The notes under the pieces were generated by a model. It saw nothing but the letters and a program-made list of their open reading frames with translations. It was not told where the DNA came from and did not search any database. DNA of 64,000 bases from Ananas comosus (Eukaryota; Streptophyta; Magnoliopsida; Poales; Bromeliaceae), in contig NC_033627.1 of NCBI RefSeq assembly GCF_001540865.1, positions 13,749,044 to 13,813,043 of the forward strand. Direction: 5' to 3'. How positions within the stretch are numbered: the first letter of the stretch is position 1; each line of letters opens with the position of its first letter. Positions 35,838-47,816 of the stretch are shown piece after piece. The position numbers and the translations under genes were made by a program.

Positions 35838-35970
35838 TTTTTTTTTTTTTTTTTTTTTGATAAAAAGGTAGCATGCTACCCGCTTCATTCATATAGTAGG
35901 TGAATTAAGCAACATGGGTGAGGCATCAAGGCCTCAAGGTTGACGGAGGCAAAAAGAAAAAAATAGGAGA
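35838..35970 (-). mobile_element. 3' tail of a minus-strand LINE (severely 5'-truncated)
   Basis: A poly-T run ends at 35859 and is followed by ggtagcatgctacccgcttc, then attcatatag and gtgaggcatcaaggcctca. This parallels the 3' end of the large LINE at 47440 (ggtagcgcgctacctgcttc, gtgaggcaactagagcctca). No ORF remains. Confidence 0.6.
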
Positions 35971-36391
35971 ACGGATGTTGTTTGCAAAGTACAGCTGATA
36001 CCTCTATACTGACTACGAGATCTAACTATAGCTCTACGGATCAGGAATACTCCACTGAGCTATCAGATGTTTGATTTTGGACATGTTGTTGATGAGCATA
36101 ATGGGGCAGACATAGCTGTCACAGCATGGGGAGAGGAGATGAGAAGGGAGTAGCTGCACGTGCACATGGATCACTTGCATGCCCACTCATTGAAATGCAT
36201 GCCCAAGACATGGCATTAGAATTCTCAGAGCATTCCCATGAGGCTTGCCCTTTTGCTGTACTGATGCCCTCCTAATTACTTTGTCTCTGATGTGATGTTG
36301 GTGGGGACTCCTCTCTTGTGTGCATTTCTCTTGTCAGGTCCCTGTGCTGATCTCATCATCATCATAATAATTCACCAATAACAAACCCAAT
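35971..36391. other. Intergenic DNA between two retroposons
   Basis: No gene is seen. The short direct repeat cccaat that flanks the following SINE ends this stretch at 36386-36391. Confidence 0.4.
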
Positions 36392-36550
36392 TTTTTTTTT
36401 TTTTTTTTAAGAGAAAGATAGCACGTTAACTGATTCGTTTATTTCATTTAGAAATAAACTTAATTAAAAATATGTATCAACTAGAATTTGAACTTGGGTC
36501 TCGAATACCAACCACCAAACCCTTTGCCGCTTGCTCTAAGGACGGTCGGT
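36392..36550 (-). mobile_element. tRNA-derived SINE, minus orientation
   Basis: Read on the minus strand, the element begins ggaccgaccgtccttagagc and has an A-box-like segment (agagcaagcggcaaaggg). A B-box-like gagacccaagttcaaattc follows, and the element ends after about 160 bp in a poly-A tail (poly-T at 36391-36408). cccaat flanks both sides (36386-36391 and 36551-36556) as a probable target-site duplication. The size, promoter boxes, tail and flanking repeat fit a plant SINE. Confidence 0.6.
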
Positions 36551-36556
36551 CCCAAT

Positions 36557-37638
36557 CTCCATTAGTAAGCACCTAATAAGTTCCTAAATATGTTGTAGCT
36601 GTAATAATACCCTAACATTTGTTATATGTATGCATATATAAGCATGTACTAGTTTTTGCTATCATTGTTTAGTCATTTGAAGCTTGTGTTATGGCGGAAA
36701 CCAGATGAACTACTATCAATATACATTAATAGGAGAGGTAACAAGTAGAAATTTAAAGTAAAAAAAAAAAAAAAGAAGCAATGTTTGATAGAATAGCATG
36801 GTCATGAATAGGTGAACTAATACATTGCTCATGAAATATTAGGTGATATGTGAAGTGAGAGGAAATTAAAGAAGTTTAGGAAAAGGAAAATGGAAGGTAG
36901 GAAGGAGACACAAGAAATGGCTTCTAACCCAATCATTGCAGCATCCTATTGATTGTAGAGAGTGAAAAAAAAAAAAAAATCAGAACAATCTACTCACAAG
37001 AAGAAAATCTATGGCTGTTATTTAATAATTTTATATCATCACTAGTACACATAAAATGCTTTTTAATAGACCCCAATAATTTGAGAATATTTGTTAGGTT
37101 GCACACAAGGGAGTTGCATACAGCTGGCTATTTTGCTTAACTATGCCTTATAAATGAAGGCAAAACTTGTATTGATTAGTGATGTTAAGATAAGGCAAAT
37201 AAAATCTCAAAATACACAACACCATGAAAAACAACTTAGGAGTTAAAGAATGTGTACCCTCATGCTTCTGAACATAAATAACATGAAAGAGAAGATATAT
37301 ACTAAAAAGGCTTTTGCTTATTTACCTCTTAATACTATCTCAAACAAACTTTGAAAGGAAATATAAAGTTGATAAATAATTAGGGGCTTTTTCCTAACTT
37401 TATATCCTATGGATAGTCCAATCAGCTATCAATTCCAACAAGAGTCCTACTAAAAAAAAGTGAAGCTACAATATTGCCATGCCAGCTAGGGCAAGAACAT
37501 CAATCAAATCCACAAGTTAGTTGGGAACTAATATTGTCTCTACACATGCATTGACCTATTTGCCCTTGATGTTGGGAACAATATATTTATTTATTCAAAA
37601 GAAGAATTATTGCACTGCATCCTCAAACAAAAGCCTAA
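36557..37638. other. Gene-free AT-rich region
   Basis: Poly-A runs and short ORFs without features. Nothing is called. Confidence 0.5.
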
Positions 37639-38607
37639 GGCCCGTTTGGTTAGGGGATAAGCGGAGATAACAAAAGTTATTCTCGCTATTCTGTCAAACG
37701 GAATAAAATTTGGCTAGGATTTTTTATTACGGTCAAATCTTGCTATTCCCGGTTATCCCGGAATAGCAAGAAATTTGCTATTCCACAATTTTGGTGGAAT
37801 AGCACTATTCTAATGCTTAATTTCAAACTTAATTAAAATTATAAATTAAATTAAAACTAAATTATATAAATATAATATGTTATATATTATAATACATTAT
37901 TTTTATTATAAAATTATTAATTGTACTATATTAATACATATTATTTATATTTAAATATTATAATAAAATTTAGAGTAAATTATATTTAAATATTATAATA
38001 AATTCTTTTTATTAAATTTAAATTTAAGTAGAATTTTTAAAAAATTTATAAATTTATTATAATAAATTATTTTTATTAATTGTTCCCACCCCTATTTTTA
38101 TTTTAAAAATTGAAAAATTAAAAATTTAAATTTTTAAAATTTATAATCTCAAAATTAAAGTTTATAATTTTAAATTTTAAATTTTAAATTTAAATTTTGA
38201 TATTTTAATTTGAAATTTAAAATTTGATATTTTATATTTTTCAAATTTAAATTTGATCTTAAATTTAAAGTTTGAAATTTAAAATTTAAAATTTTGAATT
38301 TAAAATTTGAGATTTTAAATTTCAAAATTTGAAATTTCAAAGTTAAAATTTTAAATTTAAAAATATATATTTAAAAATTTAAAAATTTAAATTCAAATAT
38401 AATAAGAGGATAATATGATTATTTTTTATTTATAAAACCCACTATCTTTCTTATTCTATCTTACCTAACCAAACACTTTCTTTTTTATTCCCAGAAATAA
38501 TCAAATTTTCATCCAAACGCAAAATTCATCTAATCCCCGCTTATACCTCAATTTATATCTATCCTTAGAATAGTCACTTTTTACTTATCCTCGAACCAAA
38601 CGATACC
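37639..38607. mobile_element. Large AT-rich MITE with TAA target duplication
   Basis: The left end ggcccgtttggttagggg (then ataag) and the reverse complement of the right end ggtatcgtttggttcgagg (then ataag) form imperfect terminal inverted repeats, flanked by TAA at 37636-37638 and 38608-38610. The subterminal cccgg/aatagc motifs are also partly mirrored. The interior (about 37840-38400) is an AT-only tract of ttaaatttt-type repeats. It has no ORF. The TAA duplication suggests the PIF/Harbinger (Tourist) group, as for 15126-15422. Confidence 0.65.
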
Positions 38608-39498
38608 TAAGAGCTTGTTTGGCCCCAGCTATACATGAATTGTTTAATAAAAAAATGTTACCTGATGGAAAACACTATGCTGATACATCTTCACTAGTTT
38701 TCTTTTACAGTAACATCAGAAACACAGAATTTACACTCCTGGTTTTGAGATTCAGAATCTCTTTTTTTTCCTTTCAGTTAGAATAGAAATTCTAAATTTT
38801 CCTTTTTGTGAGGTGCTCTACTATGAATGTTAATGCACAATCTAAAATTTTTAAAAAAACCTTCATTTTAGGACCTCCATGATTAGAAGACACTATAGAC
38901 CAGAGTCCCTGCAATAGTTCCTACATGAACAGGGGTGAATGGATGCAAATAATAAATATCATCAAATTTGGGCCTGCAGATATCTCAAGTTTTTGTCCAA
39001 GAGAGATAATATTGCAAGAGGTTCATATCAAATGTGCATTCCCAGTGAGAATATCAAAAAGAAAAAGAAAAAGAAAAAAGCATACAAGTACCTCAACTAA
39101 CATTTTGCCTGGTTTACCAAAATTACTCGCATTCCATTAAAATTTATGTCTCTATAAAAGTAAATTAGTAACATCAGATTTATCTTAAACAATCATACCA
39201 CACAAGAACATGGAAGATCTTCTATCTACACAACTACAATTTAAGACATAAGCTAAGTGATGCAGAGGTAACGAAGCTGCCGTATAACTCATCTAGTGTA
39301 TTTTTCCCATTTAGGAAGAAAGTTGCAATTAGGATTTTACAAATTCAGATAAGAAAAGAGGAGAGATAATGAGATTAAGGTCAATCGATAAAGCTCACCT
39401 CTCGTGGAAATCATTCCACGCTACAGCGATATAAGGCTTTGGGTACTCAAAATCGACCATGGTTTTTGGAAAAAGCAACTTTTGAATTCGAGGAGTTT
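38608..39498. other. DDRGK1 3' flank
   Basis: Intergenic and probable 3' UTR of the minus-strand DDRGK1 gene. No other gene is seen. Confidence 0.5.
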
Positions 39499-42400
39499 CT
39501 ATGCAACAGCAATCCCTTCTGAGTTGAGTTCATTGATTTGAGGCTTGGGCTCCAAATCGATGAACTGGTTCGACTTGCTTGCTAGATGGGATATACTGAC
39601 TCTTCCTTGCCTTTTAATGTAGTCTGCAACGGCCTTCATTTCATCCTCTGAGATGTATATGTATTTCCCTCGTTCATCCATCACACCAGATAATCTCCCT
39701 GCAAAGGAAAAACAATTTGTACTTTGAAAAAAAAAAAATGTAATGTTGATTTTCGTTAATTTAGTAGAGCTAATTAGTACATATCTAGGTTGAGAAAATT
39801 ATTATTAGCATATCAAGGTGGTAGGGCTAGGACTCATATGACTTTCTCAGGGTGAAAATAAGACAGAGGGTTATAAACTGAAGTTGGGAACTCCAAAGAA
39901 AACTAGCTATTAAATAGAGGATGAGCTCCATGGTGAAAAAGTGCAGAGAAGTGCTTGAAAACAATACCCATGCTTTCCAAATTTGTTATTCGATTGATGC
40001 AGTCCTGCAAAAAAGGCAACGAGGTCAAGTAATAGAATAGTAAATGGCAATAGCAACAAAACAGATGTTCATGAACTTAAGGGAAACACACCATCAGAAA
40101 TAGTAAAACAATTTTGCCCCCCAAGTTTTTCACACGTGTCCCAACCTTTTTCAAGAATTTCAAATAACTTTATAACTAACGGACTAGCAGTTGTCGAGAA
40201 AATTGAGGAACAATTTTCAAATTATCAGAAAACGAAGGGATCTAACTTATACTTAGTTCTACTTCACAGCACAGTCTTGCATGATTTTATTCGAGGAATT
40301 CCTAATATACAGCACTATAGGAGAACCATTTTGAACAACCGCAAAAGAAGAAAGCAGCATCTTTGTTATCACTCGTATAGAATAGATAAAAGTACAACTC
40401 ATACAGGGATAGGAATGAAGCTAAAAGCCTAATGCTATATACCCACGGAAAAAGCAAGAAAAACAAAAAGTAATAAATAGGACAAATGGCTAATGAAAAG
40501 CAATCTAACTCAGAATCAATGCAGGGACCTGAATTGTAGTCACTTGTCAGGCTATTTTGCTTACCTGAGTCCGTAGCTTGAATTCTGCTGCAAGGTCCTC
40601 AAGAGGAACACATTTCTCTTTCTGAAAAAATAGCATAACAAAAATCAGCAATATACCTTTATTTCATTTTTCAAGCTACAATTGTCATGTAGTTAAACAA
40701 GCAGATGCTGAACAATGAAAGTCCGACAACGAGAATATAAAGAGAAAAGGTTGATCAGTGACCACATCAAAACAAAGAGATGTAGTACTATAGGTCTTGA
40801 CCATAATGTCTATTACTCGGTTATTGTTTCACAAGCTATGCAACTGTATGTATATCCAACAATAAAATCGCTTTAAAAACTGAGTTGAAGGTGACAGAAG
40901 GGGTACCTTAATGTATTCCACAAAATTAAAAAGTAAACCCTGACCCTCATCTTGCATCTCATTCTCTGTTGTACCTTCAGCGTCAACAGAAAATTCCCCT
41001 TTCCACTTCTCAAACTCTAAAGCAGCAGCCTCCTCCTCCTTGGCCTTCCGAGCTAGGGCTTCTTCTTCCTAAATCAATTAACAAGCCTCTAAGCAAAATA
41101 TCAATAATAACAACACAAAAACAAGATGATTCCAAAAATATGCAACCAATATTACTCATGAATATGCCAACAAATATGAATATGCGAACAATCTATTCAC
41201 CATTAAACGATCTTGTGCTTCACGCTCTTCATCCTTTTTCCTCCGCATGTCCGCATAACGATCTTGCTTAGTTTTTCTTGATTCACGTGCTGCTTCCTCA
41301 GCCTTAATAAAATATGTCAATGTCCGAGTAATTTTGGAGTTAAATAGAACAAAGCAAAGAAGCAAAAAATTAACTTAATCTACCTGGCGCTGAGCTTCAC
41401 GCTCTTGTCTTTTCTTTTCCTTCTTCTTTGATGCCCTAGCCACATAATTTTCCTCAGGAGCTTCTTCATCACTTTCAACAACAGCTTCTGTAAAAAATCA
41501 AGCTATCAACAAATGTTACAAGAAGATGCCATGATTTACAGTAAAAACTAAAATAATAAAGACTCATCAGTTTTAATCCGATTAAATTGCAGCAAGAATT
41601 TGATAGTTGAAATGCAACTCAACTACTAATAATTCAGTACCCAAAAATACCAACTATAGTACCACCAAAGAGAATGCTAATCATATTTCAGTTAATTTTA
41701 CACAAGATTTAGCGATATCAAAGTTAGACATAATAGGAGAGTACAACAGCTAAATAAAGGAAAACAATAAAGGCTTCAACTTGGGGAAGTGGAGAGTTAA
41801 CTACCATCGAAGCTGGTTGAAGCAGCGGATGAACTTGCGGCGGCTGGTCTCCGGCGCATACGGCGGGCACCAGCAGGGCGTACTACTCGTTCTTCCTGTA
41901 AGACATAAATTATCATAAATAATGTATATCTTGGCTACATAAGAAGATGAACAATAAAAGTGAGCAATTGCCGCCCCATTGAACAGTAAATTTGATAGAG
42001 GGAATGAGTCAGAAATCAATCAATTCTCTTGCAAAGAAGATATTAAAATTCATCATCAGACCATGAAAACACATATCATACAATGGTTCATTCGCGATAG
42101 AAGGATCAGGATGATCTTTAGTACAAGGCTTATGCAACAAAAGCAAATAATGCAGATCAGCTTTTCAGATAAAAGTTAGACTCAGTGACCTATCCCTAAA
42201 TTATTGCCCTAAATTTGAGCCTGTAAAAGATCAATTCGGGTAAATTTGGTCATCCTAAACCACCTATTGAGTTAATTGGAGTATCTTTGGCCCACGATTC
42301 TCCTTTTATTTTGTTTCTAATTCTTCTCCGCTCTAATAACTTGTAGCGAAATTCCCTTGATTCAAAGACATACTATTGAATTTCTTTACGATGATGAAAA

Positions 42401-42803
42401 CAGTTTAAATTGATAAAAAATGCGATTTTTCCATTACTTAGCATGATGCAATACTTATATCTAGTATAACTCAAAATCCTCATTAATTTCACGTAATTAT
42501 TCAGGAATTTCTAAAATAGGGAGAAAAATCGGCATAAATAAGATTAGGCAACACGCATCGCACAAAAAGATAATCATAATACGAATAAATTCCAATAAAT
42601 TCCAAAAATTTCCGAAAAAGTGGGAAACATCGAGGAAAAATAGTAACAAAGGGGATCATGGTTTGGGAATTCACCATCTGCGGCTGGGGCTCTCCCTCGT
42701 GCTCGTGCGGCGACCGCGCGATCTGCCGACGCCGCCACCAGAGGAGGGGGACTATGGCGACGACGAGAAGCATGCTAAGGACGAGGGCGATGATCTCCTC
42801 CAT
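39499..42803 (-). CDS. DDRGK1: DDRGK domain-containing protein 1 (UFMylation adaptor, UFBP1 homologue)
   Basis: Eight exons on the minus strand: 42675-42803, 41805-41895, 41384-41487, 41201-41302, 40907-41068, 40565-40621, 39968-40004 and 39499-39698, giving 293 aa. All introns are GT-AG. An N-terminal membrane anchor (residues ~4-22, [17 protein letters not shown]) is followed by an Arg-rich stretch, then a highly charged Lys/Glu/Arg helix (residues ~80-190, with [11 protein letters not shown]). A C-terminal winged-helix DDRGK domain contains [11 protein letters not shown], here DERGK rather than DDRGK, and [18 protein letters not shown]. The protein anchors the UFM1 ligase UFL1 at the endoplasmic reticulum and acts in ribosome UFMylation and ER-phagy. 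Length and exon phases agree with plant orthologues as I remember them, and the frame is intact throughout. Confidence 0.95.
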
Positions 42804-42910
42804 GGCTCTCGCTGTCCTTTTTCTCTCTCCTCTCTCTCTCCGATCGATCGATCGATCGATCTAATTGGGGACGACGACGACGAGGAGGGGGAGGAGGGGT
42901 TAGGGTTCGT
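42804..42910 (-). promoter_or_regulatory. DDRGK1 5' UTR/promoter with telo-box
   Basis: Immediately upstream on the minus strand there is a (gatc)n tract at about 42840-42860, a GAC/GAG-rich stretch and a telo-box (gttagggttcg on the plus strand, 42899-42909). Telo-boxes near the start are common in plant translation-related and housekeeping genes. Confidence 0.45.
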
Positions 42911-44019
42911 AGGGATCGATGCAGAGTTGGAACGGGTAGACCGGGTCTTTTACTTCGCCCGGTTGGAGTTCGGCTCGGGTGTAGACCGGGCTTTGGTTCG
43001 GTGGAGCGGGTTAGTTTTGGTTCGGGTAAGACCGGATCCGTGAATACATTTAATAGCGCTGGATCTAGGTTCATTTCCGACTCAGTAGTGATGCACTCAT
43101 GAGTCGCGAACAGCTTTTTTTTTATTTTGGATAATAATAATACAAATAATGCAAATATCATCTAAATTGTGTCTGAATTATAGTTCACAAATTTCATTTC
43201 ACGTATAATTAGTAACAAACTGTTTTAGTCGACAAAGTTTAGATGATCGTCACGCTCTTAGCGCGCACATGTATATGTAAAGCTTAAAATTTTAGTGAAA
43301 AGCATATCGCTTATTTTTTTGTAGCGTTACACAAATAATACTTTGTCCAATACTGGTACACCATATTCACAATTTTAGGCAATTTCAACCATGAAAGGTA
43401 AGTTTATAAAGTTTATGAGGATTCGAGATGAAAAATTTATATACGAAGTTTCAAATACCAAATTTGCGAGGTAAAAAATTTACAAATACTTAAATTTAAA
43501 GAGTCTTCTACTTCTAATCCATTTTAGCACAACAATTCTGAGGGCCCAAAAACCTTTCATGCAATACATTTTCGAACACCTCCTTACTCATGGTTTTTGT
43601 CGAAATCAAATATGGATAGTTTTAAAGAAAAAGATGTTTTAAAAATTAATTACTAGAGAATCTTCGAATTGTTCTGTACAAATAGCATTTTTACAGAAAC
43701 TCCAATCACATCAGACGCATCACGAGTACATTGAGAACGTGATTCAACATGAAATTCAAGCTTTTTAATACCACCAAACATTCCCTAAATATCAAAATCT
43801 ACATACATTAATTAGGGACTAAATGAAAATGTTGTACAAAAGCAGAGAAGGCTAATTTCAGAATGTACAGAATCAAAATTTTCCAGCAAAAACTCTGCAT
43901 CTTTCTCTGCTCCTTTTTTTTTCCTTCTATTTTCATTACATAATAACTTCTAACAAACTAGGAGAATTTCTATCAAGATCTCCAAGAACTTGAAAATAAC
44001 ATAGATTAGAATCTTCTTA
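42911..44019. other. Intergenic region between DDRGK1 and RIC
   Basis: 42911-43040 is GC-rich and probably promoter. The rest is AT-rich. The RIC gene runs in the same direction, so 43900-44019 is its 3' UTR. ORFs on both strands at 42658-43161 overlap the DDRGK1 first exon and are shadows. Confidence 0.5.
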
Positions 44020-44982
44020 TTAGGCCACTTGAATTCGGTTCTCCGGCACGAGAGCAGCTCCAGCTTCTTCGGTTGGGGCGGCGTGTGATGATCTCGACCT
44101 CGACGGCCTCGACGACCTTGCGGAAGAAGAGGGAGATGATGAGTTCTTGCTTTTCTTACGCTTCGATTTTTTCGGTGCTCTTCGCAAATCTGTCGGAGAA
44201 TTATCTGTACAGTTTTCTGCAGCTGGTTGCAGTTCCTGGGGCTGCTGATTATTATCTGCTAAAACAAATGGTATTGGTGTTTTGTTTTTTTTTAATCTTA
44301 TTACAACATGAAGTTAAAATGGATAAGTGGTGAACAGTTTATGGATAAATAATAGACTTTTTATTCTTTGGCTAAGGATAGAATTTTGAGTAACATAGGA
44401 AAAAAAAAATGTATTGCATTATTATGTTAATAAATCTACAATAATATTGCTAGGCAAGTATATAAGATTCAACCATGCACAGTGGTTCTCAATTATGTTG
44501 TAACATATCTACATCAATCATAAATCCAAGTCTAAATTATGGAGGAATCAAACTTTACAAATTGTTTATTTCTACAAATCCTTGAAGTTTCATGAAGTCC
44601 CACAAGTTCTTCTTCCTCAAAATTTTGCAGATATTGTAGAAGCTAAATAAAAACATGTTTAAAAGCAATTAAAGTGTGATTAATTGCATTGTGATTATTA
44701 CCTTGAGAAAACCAAGAGTTTCCCATGGATTGGCCAAAGTTGCTGAAAGATGTTGATGAGAAATCAGATGATGTCTTAAACTCATTCATCTGCGCAGATA
44801 AAAATTAAGAAAAAAAAATGTAAAAAAAAAAAAGAAGAAAAAAGAAAAATTAGAACAATTTCTTTCAATTTCATATTTGTTTGATTCATTATTTTTCACA
44901 CCCAGCTAGGGGCATTAGCAGATGATCCATCCCAACCAATGTGTGCCACGTGTCTCACATCTGTTGGGTACCCAATTTCCAT
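44020..44982 (-). CDS. ROP-interactive CRIB motif-containing protein (RIC family)
   Basis: Three coding exons on the minus strand: 44902-44982, 44702-44789 and 44020-44258 (or 44255), giving 135 or 134 aa. The N-terminus is the CRIB motif itself, [17 protein letters not shown] (I-x-x-P-x(4)-H-x-x-H-x-G), then NAPSWMNEF, as in plant RIC proteins. The tail is basic and Ser-rich ([13 protein letters not shown], then [12 protein letters not shown]) and ends ENRIQVA. RIC proteins bind active ROP GTPases at the plasma membrane and steer cytoskeleton and polar growth. ATG 44980-44982 is used because the exon upstream is non-coding. Another ATG at 44985-44987 is out of frame. The last intron ends in tagcag, a tandem NAGNAG acceptor, so one Ala may be optional. 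Confidence 0.85.
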
Positions 44983-45236
44983 CTCATGCTCCTTCACAGC
45001 TACCCCAAAAAAAAAAAAAAAAAAATGCTTTAATTCATGGGCTTTTCTTGTATTCTATGTAATAAATAACATGCATTAACTGAGCTTTAAATTTCTTCTC
45101 AGATCAATAAATCAAAGGTGGGGCCCACATCAAATTCATTTCTATATATGATAATATATGAGAATAATTTATTCAACCAAAAAAAAATGTAGCATGATGT
45201 ATAAGAGAAAATGATTGGATAATTATAATTACTTAC

Positions 45237-45320
45237 CTCTATGGAGATATTAAGAATATGGTTCTTTGGGAATGTTGGTTCTTGTTCTTTAAGAAGTGTT
45301 TGAACAAAGAAAGATTCTCC
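45237..45320 (-). other. Probable 5' UTR exon of the RIC gene
   Basis: On the minus strand the sequence ends ctccatagag followed by a strong donor gtaagt (45236 downwards). The coding exon begins after an acceptor (ggggtag) about 15-20 bases before the ATG. The upstream limit is approximate. No ATG occurs in this exon. Confidence 0.5.
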
Positions 45321-45420
45321 CTACACACTCCATCCTTATTCATGTTTCTTGGGATGTTGATTAGGTGATGCAATAATAAAGGAACAAGAAAAATACATGC
45401 ATTATTGTGTTTAGTCAATG

Positions 45421-45607
45421 AAAAGATTAGAGAGAGAGAGAGAGAGAGAGAGAGAGGTTTTATGGTTCTTAGAATTAGAAGGTGAGATGGGGGGGGGGGG
45501 GGGGGGGGAGATGGGATTAAAAGAGGGGTTATTACTTAATTTTAATGCAATTAAAATGGTTGGGAAAATGTGGTGGTAACCCGGGCTCCTCTCTTTCTCT
45601 TTCATGT

Positions 45608-45645
<38 letters not shown>

Positions 45646-45650
45646 TGTCA
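45421..45650. repeat. Cluster of microsatellites: (GA)n, poly-G, (GA)n
   Basis: (ag)n at about 45429-45456, a run of some 20 G at 45489-45509, and (ag)n at about 45608-45642. They lie in the upstream region of the minus-strand RIC gene. Such tracts are prone to length polymorphism. Confidence 0.9.
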
Positions 45651-46575
45651 CATGTGGTTTGTTTTATTTAAGGACATGTATTGTACTAATGTTTTTGTAT
45701 TCATTAAATTAATTTGATTTTGTTAAATATAAATATTGACAAAAGTATTGTTTTTTTTTATAGTTTAAATTTTGAAAGAGAAGTAATGATTTCATACATT
45801 ATTAACATAATATTAGAGAAAGAGATTCAGCATAATTAGAATTTCATCAGTTAAATTTTTATCTAACGACACAAATAAAGAAATAGAAATTATCGCATGC
45901 ACTCCTGCACCATGCACTATATTTTTAAACATTTTAGTTTAAAAAATTTAAATTGAAAATATAATTTTTTATATGTATTTTATAATATTTTGAAAAAAGA
46001 ATCTAATAAATAACAAAATGAATTTTTGAATATGCATGACTCATATGGGAAAAGCAGGTGGATACAAGTAACTCCAACAGAGCAATCTCAGGATAAATTG
46101 TAAATATATATTCCACTCTTGTATTTTTCCATCTTTGTCATAGTAGTTGTTGGGGGGTCATGGCTCCATCTAACCACATGGGGTTTTTTTCTTTATTTTG
46201 TATTTTTTTATTTTTATTTTTTTGCATAAAGAGAATTGGTATTAGGTAACAACAAACCAAGTAGGTAACAAAGAGACTAAAGTTTCTTTTTCTTATTTAT
46301 GTTATGGACCACGCGGAGAAAACAAGGAGACAAAGGCGAATAACTTAGGATATAAGCGAGCCGAACACAAGTGATATCGTAAGTTCGCGTAGTACGCAAA
46401 TTTCCACCTTTGATCTCAAACTTTTCTACTTGATCTGAGCACTCGCTGTCAAGCTAAACACGAGCGAACTAATCTCCGCTCAATCTCAGCTCCCTTATTT
46501 AACAAGCCAATGTAGTGGAAAAATAAAATAAAATAAAATAAAAGGGTCCCACTTGAGATACCATTTAACATAATG
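45651..46575. other. Gene-free AT-rich region
   Basis: No coding or RNA gene is recognised. Confidence 0.5.
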
Positions 46576-46700
46576 TTTTGGGCTGGACCGATATATCGAC
46601 CATAATGGGCCGCAAATCGGGCCAAAAATTAAAGCAATCTTTTTTCTGATGGGCCGGATTGGGCCCATTAAAGAGTACGTGGTGGACCTTGGGCTCCATC
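46576..46700. promoter_or_regulatory. Cluster of Site II-like GGGCC/GGGCT motifs without a gene
   Basis: Within about 120 bp there are ttgggctgg, aatgggccg, tcgggccaa, gatgggccgg, ttgggcccatt and cttgggctcc. Such clusters mark plant housekeeping promoters, but no start codon with a recognisable product follows on either side. The nearest downstream feature is the LINE at 47430. It may be a promoter relic or part of a repeat. Confidence 0.3.
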
Positions 46701-47412
46701 ATATTCTCTATTTTGTTTTTCTTGATTATATCTTTTCAATGTTTAATTTTTTTTATTTGAGTTATTATAGTAAACTATATTGAGAATTTTATTAAATTTT
46801 ATATCTTTGTTAACTATTCAAAATATTTTTATTCGCTACTTGTTAGATATTTTAATTTGGATACTACAGGAAAAGTTATCAATGTGGTTGAGACTAATAT
46901 AACACCTTTATAAAATGTGCGTATAAACTGATCAAAAGTCTGTATATTATATTTATCTACGTTATATAGTATTTAAAAAAATTTTAGCGGTACTCATTTC
47001 AAAATGGAACATAAATGATGGGTGTATCAATACGTTTTTTACTTACTTTTCTTTTCATCATTTGTAATATAAAACTTGTTCCTCATTGTATCTAGTTAAA
47101 GTTCAAAAGCTTAAGTCACATGAGATTCCACAAATTCGCACGCATACTAATCAAATAATTAAGATCCCTTTCCAACCATTTTTAATGTTCCATGCATGTT
47201 GATTCAGTACGAGAATGCTTTTAATTTTTTAATCTTCTAATGAAACATGCACTGTACAATTTTTTGTTATTTTTTAAACCATTATATGTTTATGAGAAGT
47301 AATTGTTCTGAAGTTTTTTAAAAAAAAAATAAAAAAATAGTGTTTTGGTTATAAAAACCCTCATGAAAATTTATTTTTTTAAAATTATTTTCATATTTTT
47401 CTGAATAACTAA
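46701..47412. other. AT-rich flank of the LINE insertion
   Basis: Nothing is recognised. Confidence 0.5.
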
Positions 47413-47429
47413 ACACCGCTTAATTTGTT
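47413..47429. repeat. LINE target-site duplication, left copy
   Basis: acaccgcttaatttgtt at 47413-47429 is repeated exactly at 54300-54316. The 17-bp direct repeat brackets the LINE and proves its limits. Confidence 0.95.
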
Positions 47430-47816
47430 TTTTTTGAGAATAGGTAGCGCGCTACCTGCTTCATTCATTGATGGATGAACTAGGCTACAGAGGTGAGGCA
47501 ACTAGAGCCTCAGATGAAAACAAGGAACACCTAGGGTCTCGACCAAAAAAAAAAAAAAAAAAAAAAAAAAAAACAACCTGCTAAGGTCCACGTGGTCTAC
47601 TGCCGTCGGAGGAGGATTTCCCACGAAAGTAACAACTGCTTTAACCTCAGTACAGCCAGAGTCGGATCCGGTAGGATGTTTCAAAAAATCAGATCATTTC
47701 TGATCTTCCAAATGGTCCACCAGCAAGCAACTAGTTCCGGAAGGCTGTTGCTCTTGTTATACCGTCCTTTCCTGGTCGCCCACCTATCCCAGACATGATA
47801 TACGTCGTCATCTAGC

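Noticed and set aside
37840..38400. AT-only tract as a matrix attachment region or replication origin
   Set aside because: It sits wholly inside a MITE with clear terminal repeats, and composition alone does not support a function.
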